This document shows positions 49,852 through 58,184 of a DNA stretch of 64,000 bases, one piece after another (the stretch's first letter is position 1; each line of letters starts with the position of its first letter). The stretch spans positions 1,550,001 to 1,614,000 of the forward strand of contig NZ_CP082161.1 in the NCBI RefSeq assembly GCF_023101665.1, in the 5' to 3' direction. The position numbers and the translations under genes were made by a program. The stretch comes from Bradyrhizobium sp. 195. Its GTDB lineage: Bacteria > Pseudomonadota > Alphaproteobacteria > Rhizobiales > Xanthobacteraceae. The notes beneath the pieces were generated by a model. It was not told the origin of the DNA and did no database searches. It worked only from the letters and a program-made list of their open reading frames with translations.

Positions 49852-50694
49852 GTCGTGTGGACTCTTGGGATTCTCAAATCGGATTGAATGTGATTCAAGG
49901 CTTTCTTTTAGGAGGAAGCCTTGGGTGTCATGGAACGGCTCGTCCTGAGCGATGCGCAATGGAATCGTATCTCCGGCTTGATCATCGGTCGGCCGGACCA
50001 GCGTGGCTCGACGGGCCGCGACAACCGCATGTTCGTCGAGGGCGTTTTATGGATCGTGCGGACCGGTTCGCCGTGGCGTGATCTGCCCGAAGCGTTCGGC
50101 GAGTGGAACAGCGCGTTTCGGCGCTTCAGCCGGTGGAGCGCAAAGGGGGTTTGGCTGCGCATGTTCGAAGCGCTCGCAGATGATCCGGACTTTGAGTACT
50201 TGATCGTTGACTCCACCATCGTCCGCGCCCACCAGCACGCCAGCGGCGCAAAAGGGGGACTCAAAATCAGGCCATCGGACGTTCGCGCGGCGGCCTGACG
50301 ACAAAAATCCATATGGCTGTCCGCGGCTTGGGTTGCCCGGTCCGTTTCTTCCTAACAGTGGGGCAAGCCGGTGATGCGCCTCAGGCCCAGCCGCTCATCG
50401 AGGGGCTTCCAGCCGAGGTCGTAATGGGCGATGCAGCCTACGATTCCGATGCGCTGCGATCTTCCATCGCCGCAAAGGGCGCTCAAGCCGTCATTCCGAA
50501 CAACCCCTCGCGGGCAATCAAATATCCGCTCAACAAACCACTCTATGCCGAGCGTCACCTGATCGAATGCTGCTTCTCGAAACTCAAGCGGTTCCGGCGT
50601 GTCGCGACCCGTTACGAAAAGACCGCACGAAATTACTTTGCCATCGTAACTATCGCCGCAACCCTGCTCTGGTTAAGGTAATTGTCCACACGAC
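49852..50694 (+). mobile_element. IS5-family (IS427 group) element
   Basis: Terminal inverted repeats GTCGTGTGGAC...GTCCACACGAC bound an 843-bp element flanked by CTAG at 49848-49851 and 50695-50698. Its transposase is encoded in two frames. The ends look complete, so it may be active. Confidence 0.88.
49921..50681 (+). CDS. IS5-family transposase, two frames joined by -1 frameshift
   Basis: The first frame (49921-50298) holds the N-terminal DUF4096-type domain (LSDAQWNRISGLIIGR, GVLWIVRTGSPWRDLPEAFG) and the first Asp (LIVDSTIVRAHQHASGAK). The second frame, -1 relative to the first, carries IGRSRGGLTTKIH, GDAAYDSDALR (second Asp) and HLIECCFSKLKRFRRVATRYEK (Glu) to 50681. An A-rich site (CAAAAGGGGG and TCAAAAT at 50249-50267) lies in the overlap. 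In the IS427 group such a shift is programmed, so this is annotated as a functional gene. Confidence 0.82.
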
Positions 50695-50741
50695 CTAGCC
50701 CCCTTCGGCTAGGAGCCCGATAAGGGGATCCAAGCGAGCTA

Positions 50742-51856
50742 GTACCCACTTTTCTTGGATCGTGAGTCGTGATTCAAGATATGAATGATCCCGAAGCAAG
50801 AGAAGTCCACCTTTCGCGGAAAGATCGCAAGGTACTTGAGGCGTGTTGTCGATCGCCGCTGACGTTGCAGCGCGATTTGAAGCGAGCGCGGATCGTTCTG
50901 TTGGCGGCGGATGGACGCAGCACCTGCTCGATCGCCAAAGAAGTCGGGGTCCAGCCTCGGATGGTCAGCCTTTGGCGGCACCGCTATTCCGATCATGGCC
51001 TTGAAGGGCTGCAAGACAAGCCGCGGCCCGGCAAGCAGCCGATCTATACGAAGGTCACCGACAAGCGGATTCTGAAGCTGCTGGATAAGCCGGCCCCGCA
51101 ACGGTTTGCGCGCTGGACCGGCCCTCTGCTGGCCGAGGCGCTCGGCGATGTTGACGTCCAATATGTTTGGCGGTTCCTGCGCAGCCACAAGATTGACCTC
51201 GCGGCTCGCAAGTCTTGGTGCGAGAGCAACGACCCGAACTTTACGGCCAAAGCCGCCGATGTTGTCGGCCTCTACGTCGCCCCGCCCGCGAAGGCCATTG
51301 TGCTATGCGTGGACGAGAAGCCCTCGATCCAAGCCTTGGAGCGAGCGCAGGGTTGCCTGAAGTTGCCCAATGGCCGCGCCTTGACGCCAGAGCCACGATT
51401 ACAAGCGACATGGCACGACAACACTGTTTGCGGCGCTTGAAGTCGCCACCGGAAAGATCAACGCGACGCATTCAAAACGCCGTCGCCGCGTCGAGTTTCT
51501 CGACTTCATGAACAGTGTCGCCGCGGCCTTTCGGGGCCGAAAGCTTCACGTCATCCTCGACAACCTCAACACCCACAAGAAGAACGAGCCCTGGCTCAAG
51601 GCCCACCCCAACGTGCAATTTCACTTCACGCCGACAAGCGCGTCCTCGCTCAATCAGGTCGAGGTCTGGTTCTCGATGTTGCAGGGGCAGTCACTTAGCG
51701 GCACCTCCTTCACAAACATCAACCAGCTTCAGGAACACATCGATGCCTACGTCAACGCCTACAACGACAAAGCCGAGCCCTTTGGCTGGACCAAGAAAAA
51801 GGTCCGTCAACGCCGTTTCAAAGGCCGCCGTATCACTCAGCTCTGATTCCGAGTAC
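50742..51856 (+). mobile_element. IS630-family element
   Basis: The element is bounded by GTAC at both ends and TA on both sides (50740-50741 and 51857-51858), as expected for IS630, which duplicates TA. The terminal repeats are weak beyond the first few bases. It is directly followed by an IS701-type element sharing the CTAG junction. Confidence 0.72.
50781..51846 (+). pseudogene. IS630-family transposase, one frameshift
   Basis: The N-terminal HTH (DLKRARIVLLAADGRSTCSIAKEVGVQPRMVSLWRHRY), the first Asp (AIVLCVDEKPSIQALER), the second Asp (LHVILDNLNTHKKN) and the Glu (NQVEVWFS) are all readable. One G seems to be missing near 51395 (TTGACGCCAGAGCC, where relatives read TGQSHDYKRHGT), so the enzyme is split after GRALT. 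A single-base error would explain it. Confidence 0.82.
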
Positions 51857-51859
51857 TAG

Positions 51860-53293
51860 CATTACAGTTGTCTTTTTGATTTGAAGTGAGCGCGCTGAGC
51901 GGCAGCCTGGTGAGCTCTGCGCCAGAATGACCATGCAATGACATGCGCGGGTTGGATCCGCTTTCGAGCAAGCCTGGTGGCGATGCGGCGGATTTCCTGG
52001 AGTGACCAACGGATCAGCGGCGGCGTGGGTGTGCTTTGGCTTTTGCCGCGGGGCGGCGTTTGGTTTTTTTGGGCGGTGGCGGATTGGCGCGATGGCGGAT
52101 CGCCGCCATCATGGCGAAGGCGAGCATCACCAGGGACACGTGGCGATGCCAGCCATGCCAGGACCTGCTCTCGTTGTGATCGAGCCCGAACTCGTTTTTC
52201 GCGGTTTCAAAGCTGTCCTCGATCGCCCATCGATGGCCTTCGACCGCGACCAGCATTTCAATTGATGTTCCCGCTGGGCACCAGGTGGTGAAGAAGGCGA
52301 GATCGCCATCGGCGATATGGCGACGGATCAGCAGACCGCGCGTCCATAAACCATCATTTGCGCTGTTGAACTGCTCGACCTCGAGATCGGCCAGTTCGAG
52401 ATAACACCAGTCATGCAGCCGCGGTCCTTTGATTCCGGCTCCCGCCGACAAGCGCTTCCAGTCGGACGGGCGCCGCGTCCGGGCGATGTCTTCGGCCTTG
52501 CCGGCGACCGGCGGTCGCTTGCCCCAGGATCGGAAGACATGAGAGCTGCTGACCCCGAGCACATAGCCTTTGCCTGCCCGCCGTAGCTGCTGTTCGATAT
52601 CGCCAACACCGTAGACGGTGTCACCGGCAACCCACTTGAATGGTACAGACGCGGCTATCGCACGTGCGATCATTCTCGTCGCAAGCTTTGGTTTGGTCGC
52701 AAAGCCGACATCGGCAGGCACGTATGCGTCTTCCAGACGATCTGGATCGTCGGTCCATTCCTTCGGAAGATACAACGCGCGATCGATGAACGCATGACCA
52801 TGACGCGAAACGTAGGTAGCGAAGACGCCGATCTGGCAGTTCGTGATCTTCCCTGCCGAACCAGTGTATTGCCGCGCCACTCCGCACGAGGCCTTACCCT
52901 GCTTGAGAAAGCCGGTCTCGTCGATCACCAGCACCGCATCGTCATCCGCCAAGTGCTCGATGACATAGTCCCGGACGACGTCGCGCAGGGCCTCAGCGTC
53001 CCAATCCCCGCGACCCAGGATCGCCTGCTGCCGCCATGGGCCGGGATCGCCAGCCGCCTCCGCGCCCATCCAACCGGTCTTGCGCTGCTCATCTCCGAGC
53101 AGACCTTCCAGGAACAGGCCTGCATTCGTCGCCACACGCTCTTGCGTGAACAACGGACGTATCCGCTGCTTGACCTCTCGAAGCGACGCCGCCCACAACG
53201 CAAGCGTCTCCTCAACCGACGCGGCCCGCGTCCACGACATTCGAATCATGGTTACCCATGGATTCAGAAGCCCGCAAAAAAGGCAATGTAATG
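51860..53293 (-). mobile_element. IS701-family element
   Basis: Imperfect inverted repeats CATTACAGTTGTCTTTTTG (left) and CATTACATTGCCTTTTTTG (right, reversed) end at CTAG on both sides (51856-51859 and 53294-53297). The left CTAG overlaps the last base and TA flank of the IS630 element, so it is a back-to-back insertion. Confidence 0.82.
52014..53249 (-). CDS. IS701-family transposase
   Basis: The 411-residue DDE_5 transposase is complete: DDAVLVIDETGFLKQGKASCGVARQYTGSAGK (first Asp and the VARQY motif), FKWVAGDTVYGV (second Asp), and EGHRWAIEDSFETAKNEFGLDHNESRSWHGWHRH (Glu). The C-terminus is basic. Two close start codons are possible (53249 and 53240). Confidence 0.9.
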   Translation of the reverse strand: MIRMSWTRAASVEETLALWAASLREVKQRIRPLFTQERVATNAGLFLEGLLGDEQRKTGWMGAEAAGDPGPWRQQAILGRGDWDAEALRDVVRDYVIEHLADDDAVLVIDETGFLKQGKASCGVARQYTGSAGKITNCQIGVFATYVSRHGHAFIDRALYLPKEWTDDPDRLEDAYVPADVGFATKPKLATRMIARAIAASVPFKWVAGDTVYGVGDIEQQLRRAGKGYVLGVSSSHVFRSWGKRPPVAGKAEDIARTRRPSDWKRLSAGAGIKGPRLHDWCYLELADLEVEQFNSANDGLWTRGLLIRRHIADGDLAFFTTWCPAGTSIEMLVAVEGHRWAIEDSFETAKNEFGLDHNESRSWHGWHRHVSLVMLAFAMMAAIRHRANPPPPKKTKRRPAAKAKAHPRRR

Positions 53294-53373
53294 CTAGGGC
53301 GAGAACAGGTGACCTTGCCCCGCGGGTTTAATCCAGTTTGAAGTTCGTTCTGGCCCACGACAAGGACCAGAGC

Positions 53374-53640
53374 ATGAAGCGCAGCCGCTTTTCGGAAGAG
53401 CAGATCAACGGGATCTTGAAGGAGCATGAGGCCGGCGTGTCGGTCGCCGATCTGTGCCGCAAGCATGGCGTCAGCGACGCCAGCATCTCCAAATGGAAGG
53501 CCAAGTTCGGCGGGCTGGAGGTCTCGGAGGCCAAGCGGCTGAAGACGCTGGAGGATGAGAACACGCGGCTGAAACGGTTGCTGGCCGACGCCATGCTGGA
53601 CAACGCCGCCTTGAAGGACCTCGTGGGAAGGAAATGGTGA
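53374..53640 (+). CDS. IS3-family transposase OrfA
   Basis: MKRSRFSEEQINGILKEHEAGVSVADLCRKHGVSDASISKWKAKF is the HTH_8 domain, and SEAKRLKTLEDENTRLKRLLADAMLDNAALKDLV the leucine-zipper-like part. The gene is complete at 88 residues. The following orfB is broken, so the element cannot move by itself. Confidence 0.85.
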   Translation: MKRSRFSEEQINGILKEHEAGVSVADLCRKHGVSDASISKWKAKFGGLEVSEAKRLKTLEDENTRLKRLLADAMLDNAALKDLVGRKW

Positions 53641-54290
53641 CGCCCGCGGCCAAGCGGAAAGCTGTCGCCCATCTCCGAGACGCCTTCGGGGATGAGCAAA
53701 CGGCGGGCGTGTAAAGCCATCGGCTGCTGTCGCATGACCATGAGATACCAGACGACCCGGGCGGACGATGCCGGCCTTCGCCGACGGATGAGGGTGATCG
53801 CCCAGGAGCGCCGCCGCTTTGGCTATCGGCGCCTCCACGTTCTGCTCAAGCGGGAGGGCTATGTGATCAACCACAAGAAGCTGTTCCGGCTCTACCAGGA
53901 AGAGAAGCTTGCGGTGCGTCGTCGTGGCGGCCGCAAGCGGGCGATCGGGACCCGGGCGCCGATGACGATGCCGACGGCGCCGACCGACAGCTGGTCACTC
54001 GACTTCGTATCGGATCAGCTCACCGATGGTCGCCGCTTCCTATCCTCACACCGTGGTCGACGACTGCACCCGCGAGTGCCTGGCGCTGGTGGCCGACACC
54101 TCGCTCTCGGGCACCCGGGTGGCGCGGGAGCTGGACCGGCTGATGATTGGGCGCGGCAAGCCGAAGATGGTGGTCAGCGACAACGGCAGCGAGCTCACCA
54201 GCAACGCCACCCTGACATGGGCAGATCAGAGCCGCGTGGCATGGCACTACATCGCGCCGGGCAAGCCCATGCAGAATGCCTTCTGGGCGC
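53637..54290 (+). pseudogene. IS3-family transposase OrfB, frameshifted and truncated
   Basis: TPAAKRKAVAHLRDAFG starts it in the -1 frame; after a shift, RMRVIAQERRRFGYRRLHVLLKREGYVINHKKLFRLYQEE and WSLDFVSDQLTDGRRF (first Asp) follow; after another shift near 54035 come VDDCTRECLALVADTS and SDNGSELTSNA. It ends at KPMQNAF near 54287, before the catalytic Glu, where IS630 sequence starts. The copy at 13.8 kb stops at nearly the same codon. Confidence 0.82.
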
Positions 54291-54725
54291 CGCGCCGGCG
54301 CAGACTTCACGCCAAGGTTCCTCACGGCCGCTGGAAGACCATGGACCCTCCTGGCCGCCCTGCGCCATGACCGGATCGATGCGCCAAGGTTTATCGAGGG
54401 GCCGTTCGATGGCGGGAGCTTTCGCACCTATGTCGAGAAGATTCTTCTGCCCATCCTTCGATTGGACAAGCTCGGCAGCCACAGGAGCAAAGCAGTTCGC
54501 CAGCTCATCCGTTCAGTCGGCGCCAAACTCCTCTTCCTGCCGAAAATACTCGCCCGACTTGAACCCGATCGAACAGGTTTCGCCAAGCTCAAGCACCTGC
54601 TCCGCAAAGCTGCCGCACGAACCGTGTCTGCGCCGCAATCGGCCATGCACTCGATGCCTTCACCTCCGAGGAGTGCGCCAACCACCTCAAAAATCAGGCT
54701 ATCGAATTTAATGCCAGCACGCTCT
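54291..54725 (+). pseudogene. IS630-family transposase, C-terminal remnant
   Basis: TLLAALRHDRIDAPRFIEGPFDGGSFRTYVEKILLP, LGSHRSKAVRQLIRSVGAKL and, in other frames, SPDLNPIEQ and KLKHLLRKAAART are the C-terminal half of a second type of IS630 transposase. The segment is in direct contact with the IS3 fragment before it and the trbI remnant after it. Confidence 0.78.
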
Positions 54726-54734
54726 AGAGCGCCA

Positions 54735-55034
54735 ACCCGGCGCCGACACCGGCGGTTATGCCGGGCTTGAGGACGAGATCGACCACTGGGCGTGCTGTTC
54801 AAGCCTGCGCTCGATTCGACCATGCTCAGCGTCGGAGCCGAGGCGGGCACGAGCCAGAACGAGAACAACCTCGTTCAAGCAATCCGCAGCAGCGCGTCCA
54901 ACATCATCAGCCAGACTGGCCAGCAGATCGTGCAACGCCAGCTTAACATTCAGTGGATGCTGACCAACCGGCCGGGTTTCCCGGTCCGCGTAATAGTCAC
55001 GCGCGATTTGGTGCTGGCTACCCGAACACGGTGA
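54735..55034 (+). pseudogene. trbI: Conjugal transfer protein TrbI, C-terminal remnant
   Basis: QPGADTGGYAGLEDEIDH, then after a shift MLSVGAEAG and NENNLVQAIRSSASNIISQTGQQIVQRQLNIQWMLTNRPGFPVRVIVTRDLVL is the C-terminal VirB10/TrbI domain of the Trb-type mating-pair system. The stop overlaps the start of the next gene (GTGA), as in intact trb operons. Only the 3' end of the trb cluster has survived here, evidence that the region once belonged to a conjugative element. Confidence 0.85.
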
Positions 55035-55342
55035 CAAAACTCAAGCTTGGGCCGCTCGAAGACGACAAGCCGGTCAAGCTCACCGTCGAGTTGCCGGCGG
55101 CGGTCTTCTGGGATCTCAAAAGCTATGCCGATACTCTGACGCGGAACGGTGGCGCGACGCCGGTCGAGCCCGCCAGACTGGTCGCGCCGATGATCGAGCG
55201 CTTCATGGCACCCGACCCTGCCTTTGCCAAAGCCCGACGAAATGCTGCACAGTCCGATCCGGGGCGGCCGAGGTCCGGAAGCGCTCGCGAAGCAGGTCGA
55301 GGTGAACGCAGCGCTGGATTGCAGTTGTCCTGCCGCCAATAG
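55031..55342 (+). CDS. DUF2274 protein following trbI
   Basis: TKLKLGPLEDDKPVKLTVELPAAVFWDLKSYADTLTR, then VEPARLVAPMIERFMAPDPAFAKARR, is the DUF2274 family, usually encoded directly after trbI in ICEs and plasmids of alphaproteobacteria. It starts at a GTG that overlaps the trbI stop. The last 30 residues (after KARRNAAQ) are unlike the family and may result from truncation. Its function is unknown; with the transfer genes gone it is probably a relic. Confidence 0.75.
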   Translation: MTKLKLGPLEDDKPVKLTVELPAAVFWDLKSYADTLTRNGGATPVEPARLVAPMIERFMAPDPAFAKARRNAAQSDPGRPRSGSAREAGRGERSAGLQLSCRQ

Positions 55343-55698
55343 GCGCGGAAGCTCAGTCGCGTCGGTCCCTCGGCATCATGCATCGCGATAGGTGACTCCC
55401 CGATAGGTGGCGCCAGTCGCGCCTTCCAACGATTTCTTAATCCTCGGTTCCACACCTCCATTCACCTCCGCCAGCCCCAGTGGACCGGAGATCACCTGTG
55501 CACGCCTTTTCTTCCAAATATGGGTGTCTAATCGGCTGCAGTAATCGACGCAGCAGCGCCGATGCAACACCATGGTTCAGCGTCGCAATTAACCGCCAAC
55601 CATGTCAAGTAAAAATGGAACGAGTGAGCCTGTTGACAAAATGTAGAACCAAATGGTTCATAAGCTCATGCCGCAACGACTGGAGAATGCTTAAGGCC
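55343..55698 (+). other. Leader region of the FAD-oxidase unit
   Basis: There is no gene before the promoter box at 55633-55661. The open frame of the oxidase extends upstream to 55480, but the promoter lies inside that extension, so it is not used as coding sequence. Confidence 0.5.
55633..55661 (+). promoter_or_regulatory. Promoter/operator box P1 of the oxidase-hydrolase unit
   Basis: TTGACA (55633-55638), 17 bases, then GTTCAT (55656-55661). The spacer contains the perfect dyad GAACCA-AA-TGGTTC (55646-55659). The same layout, TTGACA-N17-GTTCAT with a central dyad and a following GCTCAT, occurs at 59333 before the aminotransferase gene. It is a candidate binding site for the RpiR regulator. 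Confidence 0.55.
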
Positions 55699-57168
55699 AT
55701 GTCCGACATAAGCGAGATGCGTCAACGGCTGGTTTCGGCCGCAACTCAGATTACCGGAATTAAGGGAATTCTTGCGTCGCCTTCCCAGACGGCTAGCTAC
55801 TTCATCGATTGGCGCCGCCGTTACAGGGGCGAAGCGTTGGCCGTAGCCTTGCCTACAACTGTGGAGCAGGTTTCGGAACTAGTTAAGTTGTGTTGCAGTC
55901 TCGGGATAGCAATAGTTCCACAGGCGGGAAATACCGGAATGACCGGAGGCGCTGTCCCCCTCGACGATCGTCCTTCAATGATCCTCAACGTTTCAAAACT
56001 GAACCGGGTTAGAGAGATAGACGATCTAAACAATTCGGTCATCGTTGAAGCCGGATGCATATTGGCGACTCTTCGAGAGACTTTAGAGCGGGCTGGCAAG
56101 CTGTTTCCAATGCTGCTTGGTAGTGTCGGTAGTTGTCAAGTTGGCGGCCTGGTTTCGACAAACGCTGGTGGCATAAATGTCTTGCGCTACGGAAATATGC
56201 GAGACCTCGTGTTGGGTTTGGAGGTAGTCTTGCCGGACGGCCAAATCTGGAATGGTCTGAAGGTTCTACGGAAAGACAATTCAGGATACGATCTCAAGCA
56301 GCTCTTCATTGGAGCGGAGGGAACGTTGGGGATCGTAACTGCCGCAGCGCTTAAGCTCTTTCCGCAGCCGACGAATAGCGGAACGGCGATGGTGTCACTG
56401 CCAAGCATACAGGCGGCGGTCGACCTTCTGAGGGTTTTTGCGCATGGCGCAGGAGGCAAGGTCGAGGCGTTCGAAATCATGTCCAAGGGACAGCTCGAGA
56501 ATGTTCTCGCGCACCACGAAGAGTCGTCGCCGATGCCGCTTTCCTCGCCATGGTATGTCCTGATCGAGCTTGCCGACAGCAGCATTAGTTGGAATCCAAA
56601 CGAGCTATTTGAGCAAGTTCTAGCTGGGGCGGTCGAGCGAGGGTTGGTTCGTGACGCTGTGATTGCCTCAGATTCCAAAAAAGCCGAGCGTCTATGGAGG
56701 CTGAGGCATTCGATCTCTGAAGCGAACATGCGAAAGGGCTTCTCTGTCGCCAACGACACGTCCGTTCCCATTTCGAAGATATCGGTCTTTATCGAACAAG
56801 TGGACGAGCGGCTCAAGCAGGAATTCAAAGCCGCCGACGTATACTATGCCGGTCATGTGGGGGACGGGAATATCCACGTCATTATTGTGTTCGATAGAGG
56901 GTTCTATGACTCTGACGAGAAACGGGAAGCGGCGGCTGCACGCGCCAACTTCATTGTTCATGAAGCAAGTGTTGACCTGGACGGCAGCATCAGCGCCGAA
57001 CACGGGGTTGGACTGATGCACATCGAGGAGCTCGAGCACTTTAAAAGCGATGTTGACCTACAAATGATGGCTCAGATTAAGAGAGCTTTCGATCCTGGTA
57101 ACATCATGAATCCCGGGAAGGTGCTGGGCACGCACCGTATTGATGCGGCTGCAAACGTGACCCTCTGA
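55699..57168 (+). CDS. FAD-linked oxidase / D-2-hydroxyacid dehydrogenase (GlcD family)
   Basis: This 489-residue flavoprotein of the vanillyl-alcohol-oxidase fold oxidises D-2-hydroxyacids such as D-lactate, glycolate or D-2-hydroxyglutarate to 2-oxoacids. The N-terminal FAD_binding_4 domain has IVPQAGNTGMTGGAVP and VGGLVSTNAGGINVLRYGNMRDLVLGLEVVLPDG; the C-terminal domain has YYAGHVGDGNIHVII and ISAEHGVGLMH, with a last segment KRAFDPGNIMNPGKVL. The start at 55699 has AAGG just before it; ATG at 55687 is an alternative. It is followed after 13 bases by the FAH-family gene, so the two are cotranscribed. Confidence 0.9.
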   Translation: MSDISEMRQRLVSAATQITGIKGILASPSQTASYFIDWRRRYRGEALAVALPTTVEQVSELVKLCCSLGIAIVPQAGNTGMTGGAVPLDDRPSMILNVSKLNRVREIDDLNNSVIVEAGCILATLRETLERAGKLFPMLLGSVGSCQVGGLVSTNAGGINVLRYGNMRDLVLGLEVVLPDGQIWNGLKVLRKDNSGYDLKQLFIGAEGTLGIVTAAALKLFPQPTNSGTAMVSLPSIQAAVDLLRVFAHGAGGKVEAFEIMSKGQLENVLAHHEESSPMPLSSPWYVLIELADSSISWNPNELFEQVLAGAVERGLVRDAVIASDSKKAERLWRLRHSISEANMRKGFSVANDTSVPISKISVFIEQVDERLKQEFKAADVYYAGHVGDGNIHVIIVFDRGFYDSDEKREAAAARANFIVHEASVDLDGSISAEHGVGLMHIEELEHFKSDVDLQMMAQIKRAFDPGNIMNPGKVLGTHRIDAAANVTL

Positions 57169-57181
57169 AAGAGATCAGCAG

Positions 57182-58090
57182 ATGAAGCTTGTGTGTGTAG
57201 TTCATCGCGATGCAGCGCGCATCGCAGTGGTATCGGGCGAAACAGCCATCCTGCTGCCGAAAGAATTTGGCGATCTCTTGCCAATCGTAGAAGGTGGGCC
57301 CGAAGCGCTGGTCGAAATAGAACGACTGGTCGGCGAGAAGGAAGCTGAGCACGTGCCACTCGCGGATCTGCCCCTCCTTCCTCCCATTCGGCGCTTTCGC
57401 CGTGATATCCTTTGCACGGGATGGAACTATCTGGATCACTTTAACGAAGGCAAAGAGAAGCGCGCCAGCCAGGAGATCAAAGAGCTGCCGAAGACGCCAA
57501 CTTTCTTCACGAAGGGTCCCGATACCGTTATCGGACCGCGCGATCCCATCGCATTCGACCCGAGAATCTCGACGAAATGGGACTACGAAGCAGAATTGGC
57601 CGTGGTCATCGGAAAGGCCGGCCGCAGCATCCCCGAGCGCGAGGCTGCGGCCCACATCTTCGGCTATTGCCTGGCAAATGATGTTTCGCAGCGGGACTTG
57701 CAGCGCCGGCACGGCGGACAGTGGCTCAAGGGCAAGAGCATCGATGGGACAATGCCAATCGGCCCATACCTCGTGACCCCTGACGAAGTGGATCTCGGTA
57801 CAGTGAGACTTCAATGCCTGTTGAATGGAGAAGTTCGCCAGGACGCTCTGGTTTCCCAGATGGCTTTTCCGCTGGAAAAGCTGATTGCGGAGCTCTCATT
57901 CGGGATGACATTGAGGCCTGGAGACGTACTGCTAACGGGCACACCAAGCGGCGTAGGCTTTGCTCGCACTCCGCCAATCTTCCTGGTCGAAGGTGACGAG
58001 CTTATCGTACGCGCGACAGGTTTGGGGGAGCTGAGAAACCGGCTTAAGCGTGTCGATCTTCTTGGCGATTCGGACGTCTCTCTTGAATGA
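57182..58090 (+). CDS. Fumarylacetoacetate hydrolase family protein
   Basis: The intact 302-residue enzyme has a short N-terminal domain and the FAH/MhpD catalytic barrel: CTGWNYLDHFNEG, FTKGPDTVIGP, KWDYEAELAVVIGK (metal-binding Glu residues), GYCLANDVSQRDLQ, and LLTGTPSGVGF. The family hydrolyses or decarboxylates 3-oxo or 2-oxo diacids and their hydrates, using Mg2+. With an oxidase that makes 2-oxoacids in front of it, it probably acts on the oxidised product. A C-terminal fragment of a second copy is at 47529-47680. Confidence 0.9.
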   Translation: MKLVCVVHRDAARIAVVSGETAILLPKEFGDLLPIVEGGPEALVEIERLVGEKEAEHVPLADLPLLPPIRRFRRDILCTGWNYLDHFNEGKEKRASQEIKELPKTPTFFTKGPDTVIGPRDPIAFDPRISTKWDYEAELAVVIGKAGRSIPEREAAAHIFGYCLANDVSQRDLQRRHGGQWLKGKSIDGTMPIGPYLVTPDEVDLGTVRLQCLLNGEVRQDALVSQMAFPLEKLIAELSFGMTLRPGDVLLTGTPSGVGFARTPPIFLVEGDELIVRATGLGELRNRLKRVDLLGDSDVSLE

Positions 58091-58184
58091 GCGGGGCCGT
58101 TAGCTTGCAGAGGTGATTGCGCCAAACAGCCAAACTGATGATCCCGGCGTAACTGCCTTACGCTGAAGAGTGTTCCGCGCGTCT

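Noticed and set aside
50760..51846. IS630 transposase frameshift at 51395 as programmed recoding
   Set aside because: Some IS630 relatives use frameshifting, but here a single G is missing from an otherwise conserved segment and no slippery run is present.
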